Assembly (NCBI RefSeq): GCF_002835995.1
Contig: NZ_PJBZ01000081.1
Span: 1-33,263, forward strand
Length of the DNA stretch: 33,263 nucleotides
Source of the DNA: Psychromonas sp. Urea-02u-13
GTDB lineage: Bacteria; Pseudomonadota; Gammaproteobacteria; Enterobacterales; Psychromonadaceae
Direction: 5' to 3'
Shown here: positions 1 through 8,191 of the stretch, piece by piece
How positions within the stretch are numbered: the first letter of the stretch is position 1
How the letters are laid out: the number at the start of each line of letters is the position of its first letter
The notes under the pieces: model-generated
Seen by the model: the letters and a program-made list of their open reading frames with translations, nothing else
What the model was told of the DNA's origin: nothing
Databases searched by the model: none
Program-made: the position numbers and the translations under genes

Positions 1-41
1 TATAACTAGCAAAATAGATCAGCTATTTATTGTCATTGCTA

Positions 42-1346
42 TTACTCAATACCCATTAATAAACGGGGTAAAAATAACGATAATTCCGGTATAAATGTCA
101 CGATAGCAACCATTGGCAAATGCCCTAAGCATAATAATTTAAGGGTCGGAACAATGTATTTATTGAGGGGTAATTTGGCGACCCCTCCCGCCATATAAAG
201 CATGGGTGCACAGGGGGGAGATACATTCCCGAGTCCTAAATTAACACCGACTACGGCAGCAAAATGAATAGGATGAATGCCAAGTGCTTCTACTATCGGC
301 AAGAAAATAATGGCCGCTAAAACAGCACCTGAAATATCATCTACAATCATTCCAATAAGCAGTAATAATAAATTAATGACCAACAGGATCAGATACTTGT
401 TATCAGAGATTCCTAACAATACTTCAGCCAATTGTTTAGGTACTTGCTCAAGAATCATTGCCCTGCTCATTATAAACAAGAAGAACAATACAGCCATAAT
501 AGAGCCTGTCATAACAACAGCACGAATCGTCACCGTTCCTAAGGTTCTGATCGTCAATCCTTTATATATCATTAAACTGACAGGTATTGCATAAATTACG
601 GCAATAGCAGCGGCTTCTGTTGGTGTCGCAATACCACTATAAATAGCACCTAATATAATTACAGGCATCAATAACGCAAACCCCGCGTTATAACCCGCTT
701 TAGCAATACCCCGTGCAGCGTCGACAAAGGGTAGTGGCGGCTCAACTTTGATTGACATGTCTTTACGTAAGAACCAAAAATTTAAAGCACAATAAACAAG
801 TGTTAATAATATACCTGGAATAATGGTTGACAGAAAAGCGGCACCAACTGACAAGCCTCCGGTTATCGAGAATATAATCATTGGAATACTAGGTGGGATA
901 AGCAACGCTAACACTGACGAACAGGCTACTAATGCTGTTGCATGGCCTTCAGGATAACCTTCTTTAATCATACGAGGGATCATGATTTGTCCAATAGCAG
1001 CAATCGCTGCCGATGAACTACCTGAAATCGCACCAAAAAGTGCACAGGTTAATACGGTTACAGCCCCCAAGCCCCCTCTTATTCGGCCAACAAAAGAGTT
1101 AACAAAATCGAGTAAACGTGCAGAAATCCCCCCTTCTGCCATGATAAGTCCACCTAAAATAAACAATGGCAGGGCAAGTAGTGCAAAACCACTGGCGGTA
1201 TTAAAGCCATGTGTGACTAGAAAAGAAATATTATTACCGGTCGCAAAAGTGAATAAAAGAGCACCGACACCAAAAGAGAAGGCTACCGGTATTTCCGCCA
1301 ACAATAAGACAACTATGACCAGCATAGAGACAAGAAAGATAATCAT
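42..1346 (-). CDS. dctM: TRAP transporter large permease subunit (DctM family)
   Basis: This 434-aa, very hydrophobic protein has the usual length for DctM, the transport subunit of tripartite ATP-independent periplasmic (TRAP) importers, which use a sodium gradient. The sequence shows about a dozen membrane segments and family-typical patches: a Gly/Ser/Ala stretch (GAISGSSSAAIAAIGQIMIP, about residues 104-123), PTEAAA near residue 240, and a C-terminal GLGNVSPPCAPMLY segment. It is the last gene of a P-Q-M operon read on the minus strand and starts 4 nt after the stop of the Q subunit, so translation is probably coupled. The substrate cannot be read from this subunit. An upstream site shared with the neighbouring transaminase genes suggests an amino acid or related acid. 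The family call is firm; the substrate is inference. Confidence 0.93.
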   Translation of the reverse strand: MIIFLVSMLVIVVLLLAEIPVAFSFGVGALLFTFATGNNISFLVTHGFNTASGFALLALPLFILGGLIMAEGGISARLLDFVNSFVGRIRGGLGAVTVLTCALFGAISGSSSAAIAAIGQIMIPRMIKEGYPEGHATALVACSSVLALLIPPSIPMIIFSITGGLSVGAAFLSTIIPGILLTLVYCALNFWFLRKDMSIKVEPPLPFVDAARGIAKAGYNAGFALLMPVIILGAIYSGIATPTEAAAIAVIYAIPVSLMIYKGLTIRTLGTVTIRAVVMTGSIMAVLFFLFIMSRAMILEQVPKQLAEVLLGISDNKYLILLVINLLLLLIGMIVDDISGAVLAAIIFLPIVEALGIHPIHFAAVVGVNLGLGNVSPPCAPMLYMAGGVAKLPLNKYIVPTLKLLCLGHLPMVAIVTFIPELSLFLPRLLMGIE

Positions 1347-1350
1347 GCTA

Positions 1351-1950
1351 TTAGCAATCCTTTTTTAATGATGGGGAGATTAATTTTGATTGTTTTTTTG
1401 CGTCTAACATCGCGTTGAAATCAGTTACTATTTGTAATATGAAATAACCCGCCATCAGAACAAAGCCAAAAATCATACCAGCACTCCATAATCCTTTGGG
1501 CCAATGTAGATACAAGCTCATGCGTCCTTTCTCGATCACAAAAAAACCGTATTTGCAGGCATAATAACCAAAAATACAAGCTGTAATGCTACAAATGATT
1601 GAACCAACAAAACGAATTAATTGAATTTTAAAAGGATCACTAACAATCAGATTAACGATACCGCCATGAATATGCACGCGTTCTTTCGTGGCATAACCCA
1701 TACCAAGAAAATAGGTCCAAAGGGCCAGTAAAATGGCGGCTTCTTCGGTTCCTGCAAAAGGAGATTCAAGCACATAACGCATAATAACTTGAGCAAAGAT
1801 GAGTACCGCTAGTCCTAAGCCGGTAAATATCATTGAAATTTGTAATAATATATCAAATATTTTTGCAATACGTTTTATGGACATATTGGTTTTATCTAAC
1901 AAGTCATCTTGTGCAGACAAGCTAGCTCCTTCTAAATTTTTGGTCTTCAT
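1351..1950 (-). CDS. dctQ: TRAP transporter small permease subunit (DctQ family)
   Basis: A 199-aa membrane protein with four predicted transmembrane segments, at about residues 34-55, 70-90, 108-130 and 152-172. It has the DctQ signature region (VIMRYVLESPFAGTEEAAIL, about 61-80) followed by a Trp-Thr-Tyr motif. DctQ partners the large subunit and is required for TRAP transport. Its first ~25 residues, before MSIKRIAKIF, are longer than usual and polar. The upstream ATG has only a weak ribosome site, and the internal Met23 has none visible, so the long start is kept with caution. It lies between dctP (83-nt gap holding a strong hairpin) and dctM (4-nt gap). Confidence 0.9.
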   Translation of the reverse strand: MKTKNLEGASLSAQDDLLDKTNMSIKRIAKIFDILLQISMIFTGLGLAVLIFAQVIMRYVLESPFAGTEEAAILLALWTYFLGMGYATKERVHIHGGIVNLIVSDPFKIQLIRFVGSIICSITACIFGYYACKYGFFVIEKGRMSLYLHWPKGLWSAGMIFGFVLMAGYFILQIVTDFNAMLDAKKQSKLISPSLKKDC

Positions 1951-1981
1951 ATAGATCGCCTGTAATTTGCGAGAAAGCAGA

Positions 1982-2014
1982 TAGGCTAAATCGTATTCAA
2001 TACGATTTAGCCTA
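1982..2014. other. Intercistronic hairpin between dctP and dctQ
   Basis: A perfect 16-bp inverted repeat (TAGGCTAAATCGTATT and its complement) with a 1-nt centre fills the dctP-dctQ gap. On the transcribed minus strand it is not followed by a U-run, so it looks less like a terminator than a 3' mRNA stabiliser or partial processing site. Such hairpins after binding-protein genes commonly make more binding protein than permease. The structure is seen directly; the role is inferred. Confidence 0.7.
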
Positions 2015-2033
2015 ATATTACGCTTTAAAGAAG

Positions 2034-3059
2034 TTAATTAATGCCAGCAATTTCACGCATCATTTTCATGGTATCTTTGCCAACTTTCTTCTCCATATAT
2101 GGCCATTCTTTTGCATATAAGATTGCTTTAGCTTTCGCTCTGTCTTCGTCAGATAGCTCGATCACTTCAATTCCGTAATCGCGTAATTTTTCTAAAAATC
2201 CGTTATCTATCGCTTCAGCTTCTTGCCAAGCCCAATCAAGTGTTTCATTAGCAGCGATTTGCATTTTCTGTCTCTCGTCTGCAGGTAAACCTTCCCACCA
2301 ATCTTTATTAACTAACCAGAATCCATGTTCAAAATAATCACGCGTTAAGATATAAGCTTTTAATACATCACGCATTTGCCAAATTTCTACCGCAGGGCCA
2401 AATCCTCGGCCGTCTACCGTACCTAACTGTAAGGCAGTGTATAGCTCAGAATATGGCATAGGAACCGCTGAGAATCCCCAGTTGTTAAAACGTTCAATTG
2501 CTAATGGCGAAGGAATAACGCGCATTTTTATTCCCTTGGCATCTTCAGGGAAAGAAGTGGGTACTTTGTCAACGCCTTTACGAATAGTGATAGAGCCAAA
2601 ACCTGTAGGAATAGTACCTAATGCGATTAAATCCATATCTGCAAATATCTGATTGTAGACGGCCAGCATTGGACCACCAGGGCCGTAAACTTTACGTGCA
2701 CTTTTCCAATCATCTACGACATAACCGAGCCAGGTTAGATCCAGTCGTTCGTCAAATTCAGATGCGCCATAAGTAATGACCATTGGAATAACACCCATCA
2801 TTGTTTGTTCAAACTGCGAGGTCCAATCACCTAAGTCCCCCCCTAGATGATAATCAGGTTTATAAGATGAATTTTCGGCAGACAAATTTTCAAGAAATTT
2901 CTGGGATGTATGATGAAAAATATGCTCAGCATTATAAGATTGTGAAAAAATAAATTGGTCTCCACCAGCGACAACCTCGACAGTGGAAAAAGTTAATACG
3001 GCCGTTAAAGAACTAACAATAAGCATTCGTTTCTTGGTATTGTTACTTTTTTTAAACAT
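2034..3059 (-). CDS. dctP: TRAP transporter periplasmic solute-binding protein (DctP family)
   Basis: A 341-aa secreted protein. The N-terminus carries a basic stretch and a hydrophobic core (about residues 11-31) ending near VVAGG, consistent with a Sec signal peptide. The mature part has DctP-family landmarks: KGIKMRVIPSPL (about 175-186), where the conserved Arg binds the carboxylate of the ligand, and PYSELYTALQLGTVDGRG (about 202-219). It captures substrate in the periplasm and passes it to DctQM. The start is supported by an AAGGAT ribosome site about 7 nt upstream. It is the first gene of the operon and has a long (~0.9 kb) upstream gap with a candidate operator at 3204-3233. The bound carboxylate ligand cannot be identified from the sequence. 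Confidence 0.92.
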   Translation of the reverse strand: MFKKSNNTKKRMLIVSSLTAVLTFSTVEVVAGGDQFIFSQSYNAEHIFHHTSQKFLENLSAENSSYKPDYHLGGDLGDWTSQFEQTMMGVIPMVITYGASEFDERLDLTWLGYVVDDWKSARKVYGPGGPMLAVYNQIFADMDLIALGTIPTGFGSITIRKGVDKVPTSFPEDAKGIKMRVIPSPLAIERFNNWGFSAVPMPYSELYTALQLGTVDGRGFGPAVEIWQMRDVLKAYILTRDYFEHGFWLVNKDWWEGLPADERQKMQIAANETLDWAWQEAEAIDNGFLEKLRDYGIEVIELSDEDRAKAKAILYAKEWPYMEKKVGKDTMKMMREIAGIN

Positions 3060-3950
3060 TATGAAATCCTTTTAAAATATTTTTAAATATCAGCAATTTA
3101 CAACTTAAACCACTGATTTTTCAGTATCATATATAACCTAAGCCAAGCGAGGTCGACGAAACTGTGCCTCTTTTTAAAAATTAAGTAAATACCATACCTA
3201 TTAAGTTAAGTTAACTAAATGATTAACTTAACTCTGTTTATAAGACAGATTAATCATAAATAATTTTGCTTTAAAGGTAAGCAATAAATGTCTGTTTTTC
3301 ATGCCTAATACGCAACTAAGATAAGTGACAAAAGTGGGTGTTTTGATGCGAAATGATCTTGCTAAAGCACTAAAAACAAGTAATAGCGCAGGGTTATAGA
3401 GTATCTGCATAATAATATGAAACGACTTACAAGGACCCACGAGTAAGCAATATCTTATGATCCATGGCTAATTTATTGTTAGTAATTCAAACTAATAAGA
3501 CAACAATACTCAACCTCCATTGTAATTTTTTATGCTTAACTGAGTGTTTTATTGGCCTAAAAAGATTCTGAAAATATTCTAAAAATGATAACTGACGAGC
3601 CTTATATTTTCGAGCACTACCCTCTTCTGTTCTGTTCTCATTTAAATTTAACTGAATGTCTGTACGTAAATTGGTGACAGCACAGTGTTTGATTAATTAA
3701 TTGACCAGATTGCTAGGTGGATTACTAGGTAGATTACTGTGAATGAATTTTTGATGGGTATTATCTTATCTAGGCATATCGATTAAACGATCAGAGAGGA
3801 GACTTGAGGCTTTAAAAACAGGAATAAAACAGAGAGTTGAATATTTAAATGTTGTTAGATAAACAGAGAGAAAGTGTAACAATAGCGAATGATGTTGATC
3901 CCTTTCTCTTCACTGTTATTTTAATTTAAGACTCATCAACATATTATTTT
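3060..3950. other. Long non-coding gap upstream of dctP
   Basis: This gap lies between the dctP start and the 3' end of the LysR gene. It holds the 3204-3233 dyad and a short imperfect direct repeat near 3710-3735 (two copies of ggattact). The only open frame (minus strand, 70 codons around 3228-3440) has no convincing ribosome site or family signature and overlaps the dyad, so I do not call it. Near 3891-3950 a widely spaced dyad (ATGTTGAT...ATCAACAT) could weakly terminate the LysR transcript. I see nothing else. Confidence 0.5.
3204..3233. promoter_or_regulatory. Candidate LysR operator upstream of the TRAP operon
   Basis: AGTTAAGTTAA and its exact complement are separated by 8 nt. The inner 16 bp (3211-3226), read on the minus strand that carries dctP, are TTAATCATTTAGTTAA. 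This differs at only two positions from the perfect palindrome TTAACCATTTGGTTAA at 4935-4950 in the lysR-transaminase gap. It lies about 150-165 bp before the dctP start. The match is seen directly; co-regulation by the neighbouring LysR protein is inferred. Confidence 0.55.
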
Positions 3951-4871
3951 TTATAATGTTTTTTCTAATTCTTCTAAATAGGCTTCTAGTATCAAATTTT
4001 CTCTAGCACCTTTACGAGTGATTGTAGAGAAATGCGTATTAAAGTATCTATTTTCTGCGTCAATCGATCGCAATCTACCTTGTGCAACCCAGCTTGCTGC
4101 AAAATGCACAGGTAAAAAACCTAAAAATCTTCCCGTTAGAATTAAAAAAGCAATACCTTCACGATCACTTGATGTTGCTGTTGATTTCAGTATTTTTTGT
4201 TGTAATTTTATTTTTATTGGCTGTGGATAGTTAGGCAACACTGCATCGTATTGGCTCAATGCACTATCACTAATCGCTTCGTTATTCTTGTCAAAGAGCA
4301 CATGCTCATCACTGCAGTACAGTTGCGATCTTTCTTTATATAAAGGAGAGTAACAGAGTCCGCTTAACGCTCTTGAATCAGGTACTACACCAACATGTAA
4401 TTGGCCAGCAAGCACTGCAGCTTCAAGTGCATTAGGCGGTATCATACGAATATTAATCACAACTTCAGGTGCTCGAAGCTTTAATATACTTAAGGAGCGA
4501 GTAAGACGCTGTTGCTCATTAGTAACCAAATTATCAGTAATACCAATATTTAACTCACCCACTAAATCAGTATTAATCGCATTCATTTCACTGCGAAAAC
4601 TTTCAAGGCTGCCGAGTAATTGCAAAGTAGATTGATAAACTTTCTCACCTTGCTCTGTAATAGAAAAACCAGAGCGACCTCGATGACATAGCTTCATTTT
4701 TAACAAAGACTCAAGTTCAGATATCGCGACACTAATAGCAGGTCGGCTAATATTTAACTCAATTTCTGAAGTGGCAAACCCTCCCGACTCGATCACAACT
4801 TTATAAATTCGTAATAAGCGGATATGGGTATCACCAAGTTGTCTGGGCAGTAATGTTTTGTTTTCACTCAC
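3951..4871 (-). CDS. LysR-family regulator, divergent from the transaminase operon
   Basis: A 306-aa LysR-type regulator. The N-terminal winged helix-turn-helix spans about residues 14-75 (IELNISRPAISVAISELESLL is the recognition region), followed by a linker helix and a ligand-sensing domain (GELNIGITDN, about 105-114). The best start is GTG at 4871, with AGGAG about 11 nt upstream. It is divergent from the bauA/bauC-like genes, the usual arrangement for a LysR activator of the adjacent operon. A strong dyad sits 58-86 bp upstream of its own start. The co-inducer is probably beta-alanine or a related omega-amino acid, by analogy with Pseudomonas BauR; that is inference. Confidence 0.88.
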   Translation of the reverse strand: MSENKTLLPRQLGDTHIRLLRIYKVVIESGGFATSEIELNISRPAISVAISELESLLKMKLCHRGRSGFSITEQGEKVYQSTLQLLGSLESFRSEMNAINTDLVGELNIGITDNLVTNEQQRLTRSLSILKLRAPEVVINIRMIPPNALEAAVLAGQLHVGVVPDSRALSGLCYSPLYKERSQLYCSDEHVLFDKNNEAISDSALSQYDAVLPNYPQPIKIKLQQKILKSTATSSDREGIAFLILTGRFLGFLPVHFAASWVAQGRLRSIDAENRYFNTHFSTITRKGARENLILEAYLEELEKTL

Positions 4872-4928
4872 TAATTAGTACTCCTAGATAATGATGGTTA
4901 TGGTGATTTTAGATAAATATCAATTACC

Positions 4929-4957
4929 ACATAGTTAACCATTTGGTTAAGCTATGT
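4929..4957. promoter_or_regulatory. Palindromic operator in the lysR-bauA divergent gap
   Basis: ACATAG-TTAACC-ATTT-GGTTAA-g-CTATGT forms a near-perfect 29-bp dyad. Its core TTAACCATTTGGTTAA is a perfect palindrome. It contains LysR-box-type T-N11-A spacings and lies where a LysR protein would control both divergent promoters, about 60 bp from the lysR start and 110 bp from the bauA start. A near copy occurs upstream of dctP. Confidence 0.65.
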
Positions 4958-5064
4958 TTAAAATCATTGTATTTATTAATCTATTTAAACATTGATAATG
5001 GCCTCAAGCAATCGTTAATTCAACGGTAAGAAAGACCAACTAACAACATTGTTGAGGCAAATAA

Positions 5065-6405
5065 ATGACTAACCATAAACAAACCAACCATGGCATCAGC
5101 CAAGCACAACTTGATACACATTGGATGCCTTTCACTGGCAACCGTGAATTTAAGAAAGATCCACGCATTATTGTTTCTGCTAAAGGTCATTATTATACCG
5201 ACAGTGACGGCAGAAAAATTTTTGATGGTTTGTCTGGATTATGGACTTGTGGCCTAGGTCATGCTCGCCCAGAAATAACCGAGGCGATAAGTAAGCAAGC
5301 AGCCACACTTGATTACTCACCAGCATTTCAATTTGGTCACCCTAAATCATTTGAACTTGCACACCGTATTACCGAGTTAATGCCTGATGGCTTAAATCGC
5401 GTTTTTTTTACTGGGTCTGGTTCTGACTCTGTTGACTCGGCATTAAAAATTGCCCGTGGTTATTGGCGTAAAAAAGGAATGGCCAGTAAAACACGCTTTA
5501 TTGGCCGTTCGAAAGGCTACCATGGGGTAAATTATGGTGGCATTAGTGTGGGAGGTTTAAGCCCAAATCGGGCTATTTTTGGTCAAGGTATTGAAGCTTC
5601 TCATCTACCACATACTATGATTAACGATAATAAATTTAGCTTAGGTATGCCAAGCCAAGGCGCCTATTTAGCCGATCAACTTGAAGAGCTAGTTGCATTG
5701 CATGACGCCTCAACTATTGCAGCTGTGATCGTGGAACCATTGGCTGGCTCTGCGGGGGTTATTCCACCGCCAGTTGGCTACTTAAAGCGCTTAAGAGAAC
5801 TTTGCGATAAGCATAATATATTGCTCATTTTTGATGAAGTTATCACCGCTTTTGGGCGCATGGGTTCAAATACTGGCGCGGCTGAATTTGGCGTAACACC
5901 AGATATGATGACAGTAGCAAAACAGCTAACTAATGGCGTTATTCCAATGGGTGCTGTTATTTCTAAACAAGAAATCTATGATACCTATATGGACAATGGT
6001 GGCCCTGAATATATGTTAGAGCTACCCCATGGATATACTTATTCAGCACATCCGATTGCTTGTGCAGCCAGCTTAGCCACTTTAGATATTCTAGCCAAAG
6101 AAAACTTACCTGCGCGTGTTAGCACTATTTCGCCTTACTTTGAAAAAATGGTGCATAGCTTAAAAGGTCTGCCACATATTACAGATATTCGTAATTATGG
6201 TTTAGCGGGCGCATTTAGTATCGATCATGCTCCGGGTGAGCCTGCCAAACGTCCTTACCAAATTGCCATGAAAATGTGGCAAAAAGGTTTCTACGTACGC
6301 AATGGCGGAGACACCATTCAACTAGGTTTACCTTTTACCTCTGAGCGCAATGAAATTGATAGTTTAATCAATGCCTTAGGCGAGACTCTTTTAGAAATAA
6401 AGTAA
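5065..6405 (+). CDS. bauA: Class III omega-aminotransferase, beta-alanine:pyruvate type
   Basis: A 446-aa PLP-dependent fold-type I (class III) aminotransferase, close to Pseudomonas beta-alanine:pyruvate transaminase in length and motifs. Visible motifs are LSGLWTCGLGHARPE (56-70), TGSGSDSVDSALKIAR (116-131, phosphate binding), YHG (152-154), LIFDEVITAFGRMG (254-267, with Asp257 contacting the pyridine nitrogen), and Lys286 in VAKQLTNG as the Schiff-base lysine. It would transfer the amino group of beta-alanine to pyruvate, giving malonate semialdehyde and L-alanine in the cytoplasm. The next gene uses that semialdehyde, which favours beta-alanine over taurine: taurine loci pair the transaminase with xsc, absent here. 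A GAGG ribosome site lies 7 nt before ATG. The exact substrate is inferred. Confidence 0.85.
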   Translation: MTNHKQTNHGISQAQLDTHWMPFTGNREFKKDPRIIVSAKGHYYTDSDGRKIFDGLSGLWTCGLGHARPEITEAISKQAATLDYSPAFQFGHPKSFELAHRITELMPDGLNRVFFTGSGSDSVDSALKIARGYWRKKGMASKTRFIGRSKGYHGVNYGGISVGGLSPNRAIFGQGIEASHLPHTMINDNKFSLGMPSQGAYLADQLEELVALHDASTIAAVIVEPLAGSAGVIPPPVGYLKRLRELCDKHNILLIFDEVITAFGRMGSNTGAAEFGVTPDMMTVAKQLTNGVIPMGAVISKQEIYDTYMDNGGPEYMLELPHGYTYSAHPIACAASLATLDILAKENLPARVSTISPYFEKMVHSLKGLPHITDIRNYGLAGAFSIDHAPGEPAKRPYQIAMKMWQKGFYVRNGGDTIQLGLPFTSERNEIDSLINALGETLLEIK

Positions 6406-6439
6406 ATCGCACGTTACTGCCCCCCCTAAATAAACGCCA

Positions 6440-6455
6440 TCGGAATATATTCCGA
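6440..6455. other. Perfect 16-bp palindrome between bauA and bauC
   Basis: TCGGAATATATTCCGA is a perfect palindrome in the 72-nt gap between the two catabolic genes. It is preceded by a C-run near 6420 and followed 13 nt later by the AAAGGA ribosome site of the next gene. It could be a protein-binding site or a small intercistronic hairpin. No U-run follows, so it is not a terminator. Confidence 0.5.
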
Positions 6456-6477
6456 ACACTAATTCAAAGGAATTAAC

Positions 6478-7971
6478 ATGACACAAGTAATCGGTCACCT
6501 TATTAACGGTAAAATGATCAACGAAAACAATCGAACTCAAGATATTTTTAATCCCGCGACGGGCTTAGCGACTAAAAAAGTAGAGCTTGCCAGTAAGCAA
6601 ACTGTTGAGCGTGCCATTAGTGCCGCTGAAGCCGCATTTCCAGCATGGCGTAATACGCCACCTGCGAAACGTGCACGAGTCATGTTTCGTTTTAAAGAGT
6701 TACTTGAGAAAAATAGTGACAAAATCTGTCAGTTAATTGGTGAAGAACACGGTAAAATTTCACACGATGCAGCGGGTGAATTACAACGTGGTATTGAAAA
6801 TGTTGAATACGCATGTGGGGCTCCGGGGTTATTAAAAGGTGAGCACAGTAAGAATGTTGGCCCAAATATCGACTCTTGGAGCGAATTTCAACCTTTAGGT
6901 GTAGTGGCGGGTATTACGCCATTTAATTTTCCTGCAATGGTGCCAATGTGGATGTTCCCACTTGCCATTGTTTGCGGTAATACCTTTATCCTAAAACCTT
7001 CAGAGCGCGATCCAAGTTCAACACTCTTTATTGCTCAATTGCTCAAAGAAGCCGGTTTACCAGATGGTGTAATGAACGTGGTTAATGGTGATAAAGAAGC
7101 CGTTGATACATTACTCAGCGATGAGCGTGTTAAAGCAGTGAGTTTTGTTGGTTCAACACCCATTGCTGAATATATTTATACAACTGCCAGTGCAAATGGT
7201 AAACGTTGTCAAGCATTGGGTGGCGCGAAAAATCACGCCATTATTATGCCCGATGCAGATATAGAAAATGCAGCCAATCAGCTATTGGGTGCTGCTTTTG
7301 GCTCCTCTGGTGAACGATGTATGGCACTTTCTGTTGCCGTTGCGGTTGGTGATGAAGCAGCTGATGCTTTAGTGGAAAAAATGATAGAAGGCATGAAAAA
7401 CTTAAGCGTTGGTGAATACAACAATGCTGATAATGACTTCGGACCAGTAATTACGCTCGCTCACAAAGAAAAAGTGAATGGCTACATTAGTAGTGCGGTG
7501 GAGCAAGGGGCTAGCCTAGTCATTGATGGCCGTAATCCTAGTGTTAAGGGTTTTGAAAATGGCTACTTTGTTGGCGCGACCTTAATTGATCATGTCACCT
7601 CAGAGATGGATAGTTATCAAGCTGAAATTTTCGGGCCTGTATTACAGATAATCCGCGTCGAAACAATGCAACAAGCCATACAGCTAATCAACGATCACGA
7701 ATACGGTAACGGTACTTGTATTTTTACGCGTGACGGTGAAGCCGCACGTTATTTCGCAGATACCATTCAAGTCGGTATGGTGGGTATTAACGTACCGTTA
7801 CCGGTACCCGTTTCTTATCATAGCTTTGGCGGATGGAAACGTTCATTATTTGGTGATTTACATGCCTATGGCCCAGATGGTGTACGTTTTTACACTAAAC
7901 GTAAAACGATTACCCAACGCTGGCCATCAAGTACAGTAAGAGAAGGCGCCTCTTTCTCGTTCCCTAGTTAA
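6478..7971 (+). CDS. bauC: CoA-acylating (methyl)malonate-semialdehyde dehydrogenase
   Basis: A 497-aa aldehyde dehydrogenase of the MmsA/IolA type. Landmarks are GITPFNFP (145-152, with catalytic Asn150), LKPSERDPS (172-180, NAD binding), FVGSTPIAEYIY (223-234), and the nucleophile Cys281 in GSSGERCMAL. The general-base Glu of ordinary aldehyde dehydrogenases is absent in LGGAKNHA, as expected for this CoA-dependent subfamily. It would convert malonate semialdehyde from BauA to acetyl-CoA, with CO2 and NADH. The ATG is preceded by AAAGGA. It ends just before a strong intrinsic terminator, so bauA-bauC form a two-gene operon. Methylmalonate semialdehyde from valine is an alternative substrate; neighbours favour beta-alanine. 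Confidence 0.88.
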   Translation: MTQVIGHLINGKMINENNRTQDIFNPATGLATKKVELASKQTVERAISAAEAAFPAWRNTPPAKRARVMFRFKELLEKNSDKICQLIGEEHGKISHDAAGELQRGIENVEYACGAPGLLKGEHSKNVGPNIDSWSEFQPLGVVAGITPFNFPAMVPMWMFPLAIVCGNTFILKPSERDPSSTLFIAQLLKEAGLPDGVMNVVNGDKEAVDTLLSDERVKAVSFVGSTPIAEYIYTTASANGKRCQALGGAKNHAIIMPDADIENAANQLLGAAFGSSGERCMALSVAVAVGDEAADALVEKMIEGMKNLSVGEYNNADNDFGPVITLAHKEKVNGYISSAVEQGASLVIDGRNPSVKGFENGYFVGATLIDHVTSEMDSYQAEIFGPVLQIIRVETMQQAIQLINDHEYGNGTCIFTRDGEAARYFADTIQVGMVGINVPLPVPVSYHSFGGWKRSLFGDLHAYGPDGVRFYTKRKTITQRWPSSTVREGASFSFPS

Positions 7972-7990
7972 CGATTAAAAAGGCTGTATA

Positions 7991-8032
7991 AAAATAATGC
8001 CGTTCTCTTAAAGGGAACGGCATTATTTTTTT
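7991..8032 (+). terminator. Rho-independent terminator of the bauA-bauC operon
   Basis: A stem of at least 13 bp (AATAATGCCGTTC and its complement, extendable by A-T pairs) with a ~9-nt loop is followed by a run of T residues. It starts about 20 nt after the dehydrogenase stop codon. The A-run before the stem would also give a U-run on the other strand, though the minus-strand gene nearby points away from here only after its own stop at 8192. Confidence 0.9.
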
Positions 8033-8191
8033 CAGCGGATATCCATTTGGGAAGGGTTAATAAGAATGGTAAATAAGAATGGTAAATAAAGGTATCTTCG
8101 ATGGTTTGTTTAATTTAGAAAGCGATAAAGGGGTGGCTAATGTCACTCAGCCACACCCATTTAGAGAGTTATAATACCTAGCGAAGAAAGC

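Noticed and set aside
3228-3440. 70-codon frame upstream of dctP
   Set aside because: No ribosome site or recognisable family, and its end overlaps the candidate operator dyad.
5065-7971. Taurine catabolism (tpa-type transaminase)
   Set aside because: There is no xsc (sulfoacetaldehyde acetyltransferase); the partner is a malonate-semialdehyde-type dehydrogenase, which fits beta-alanine.
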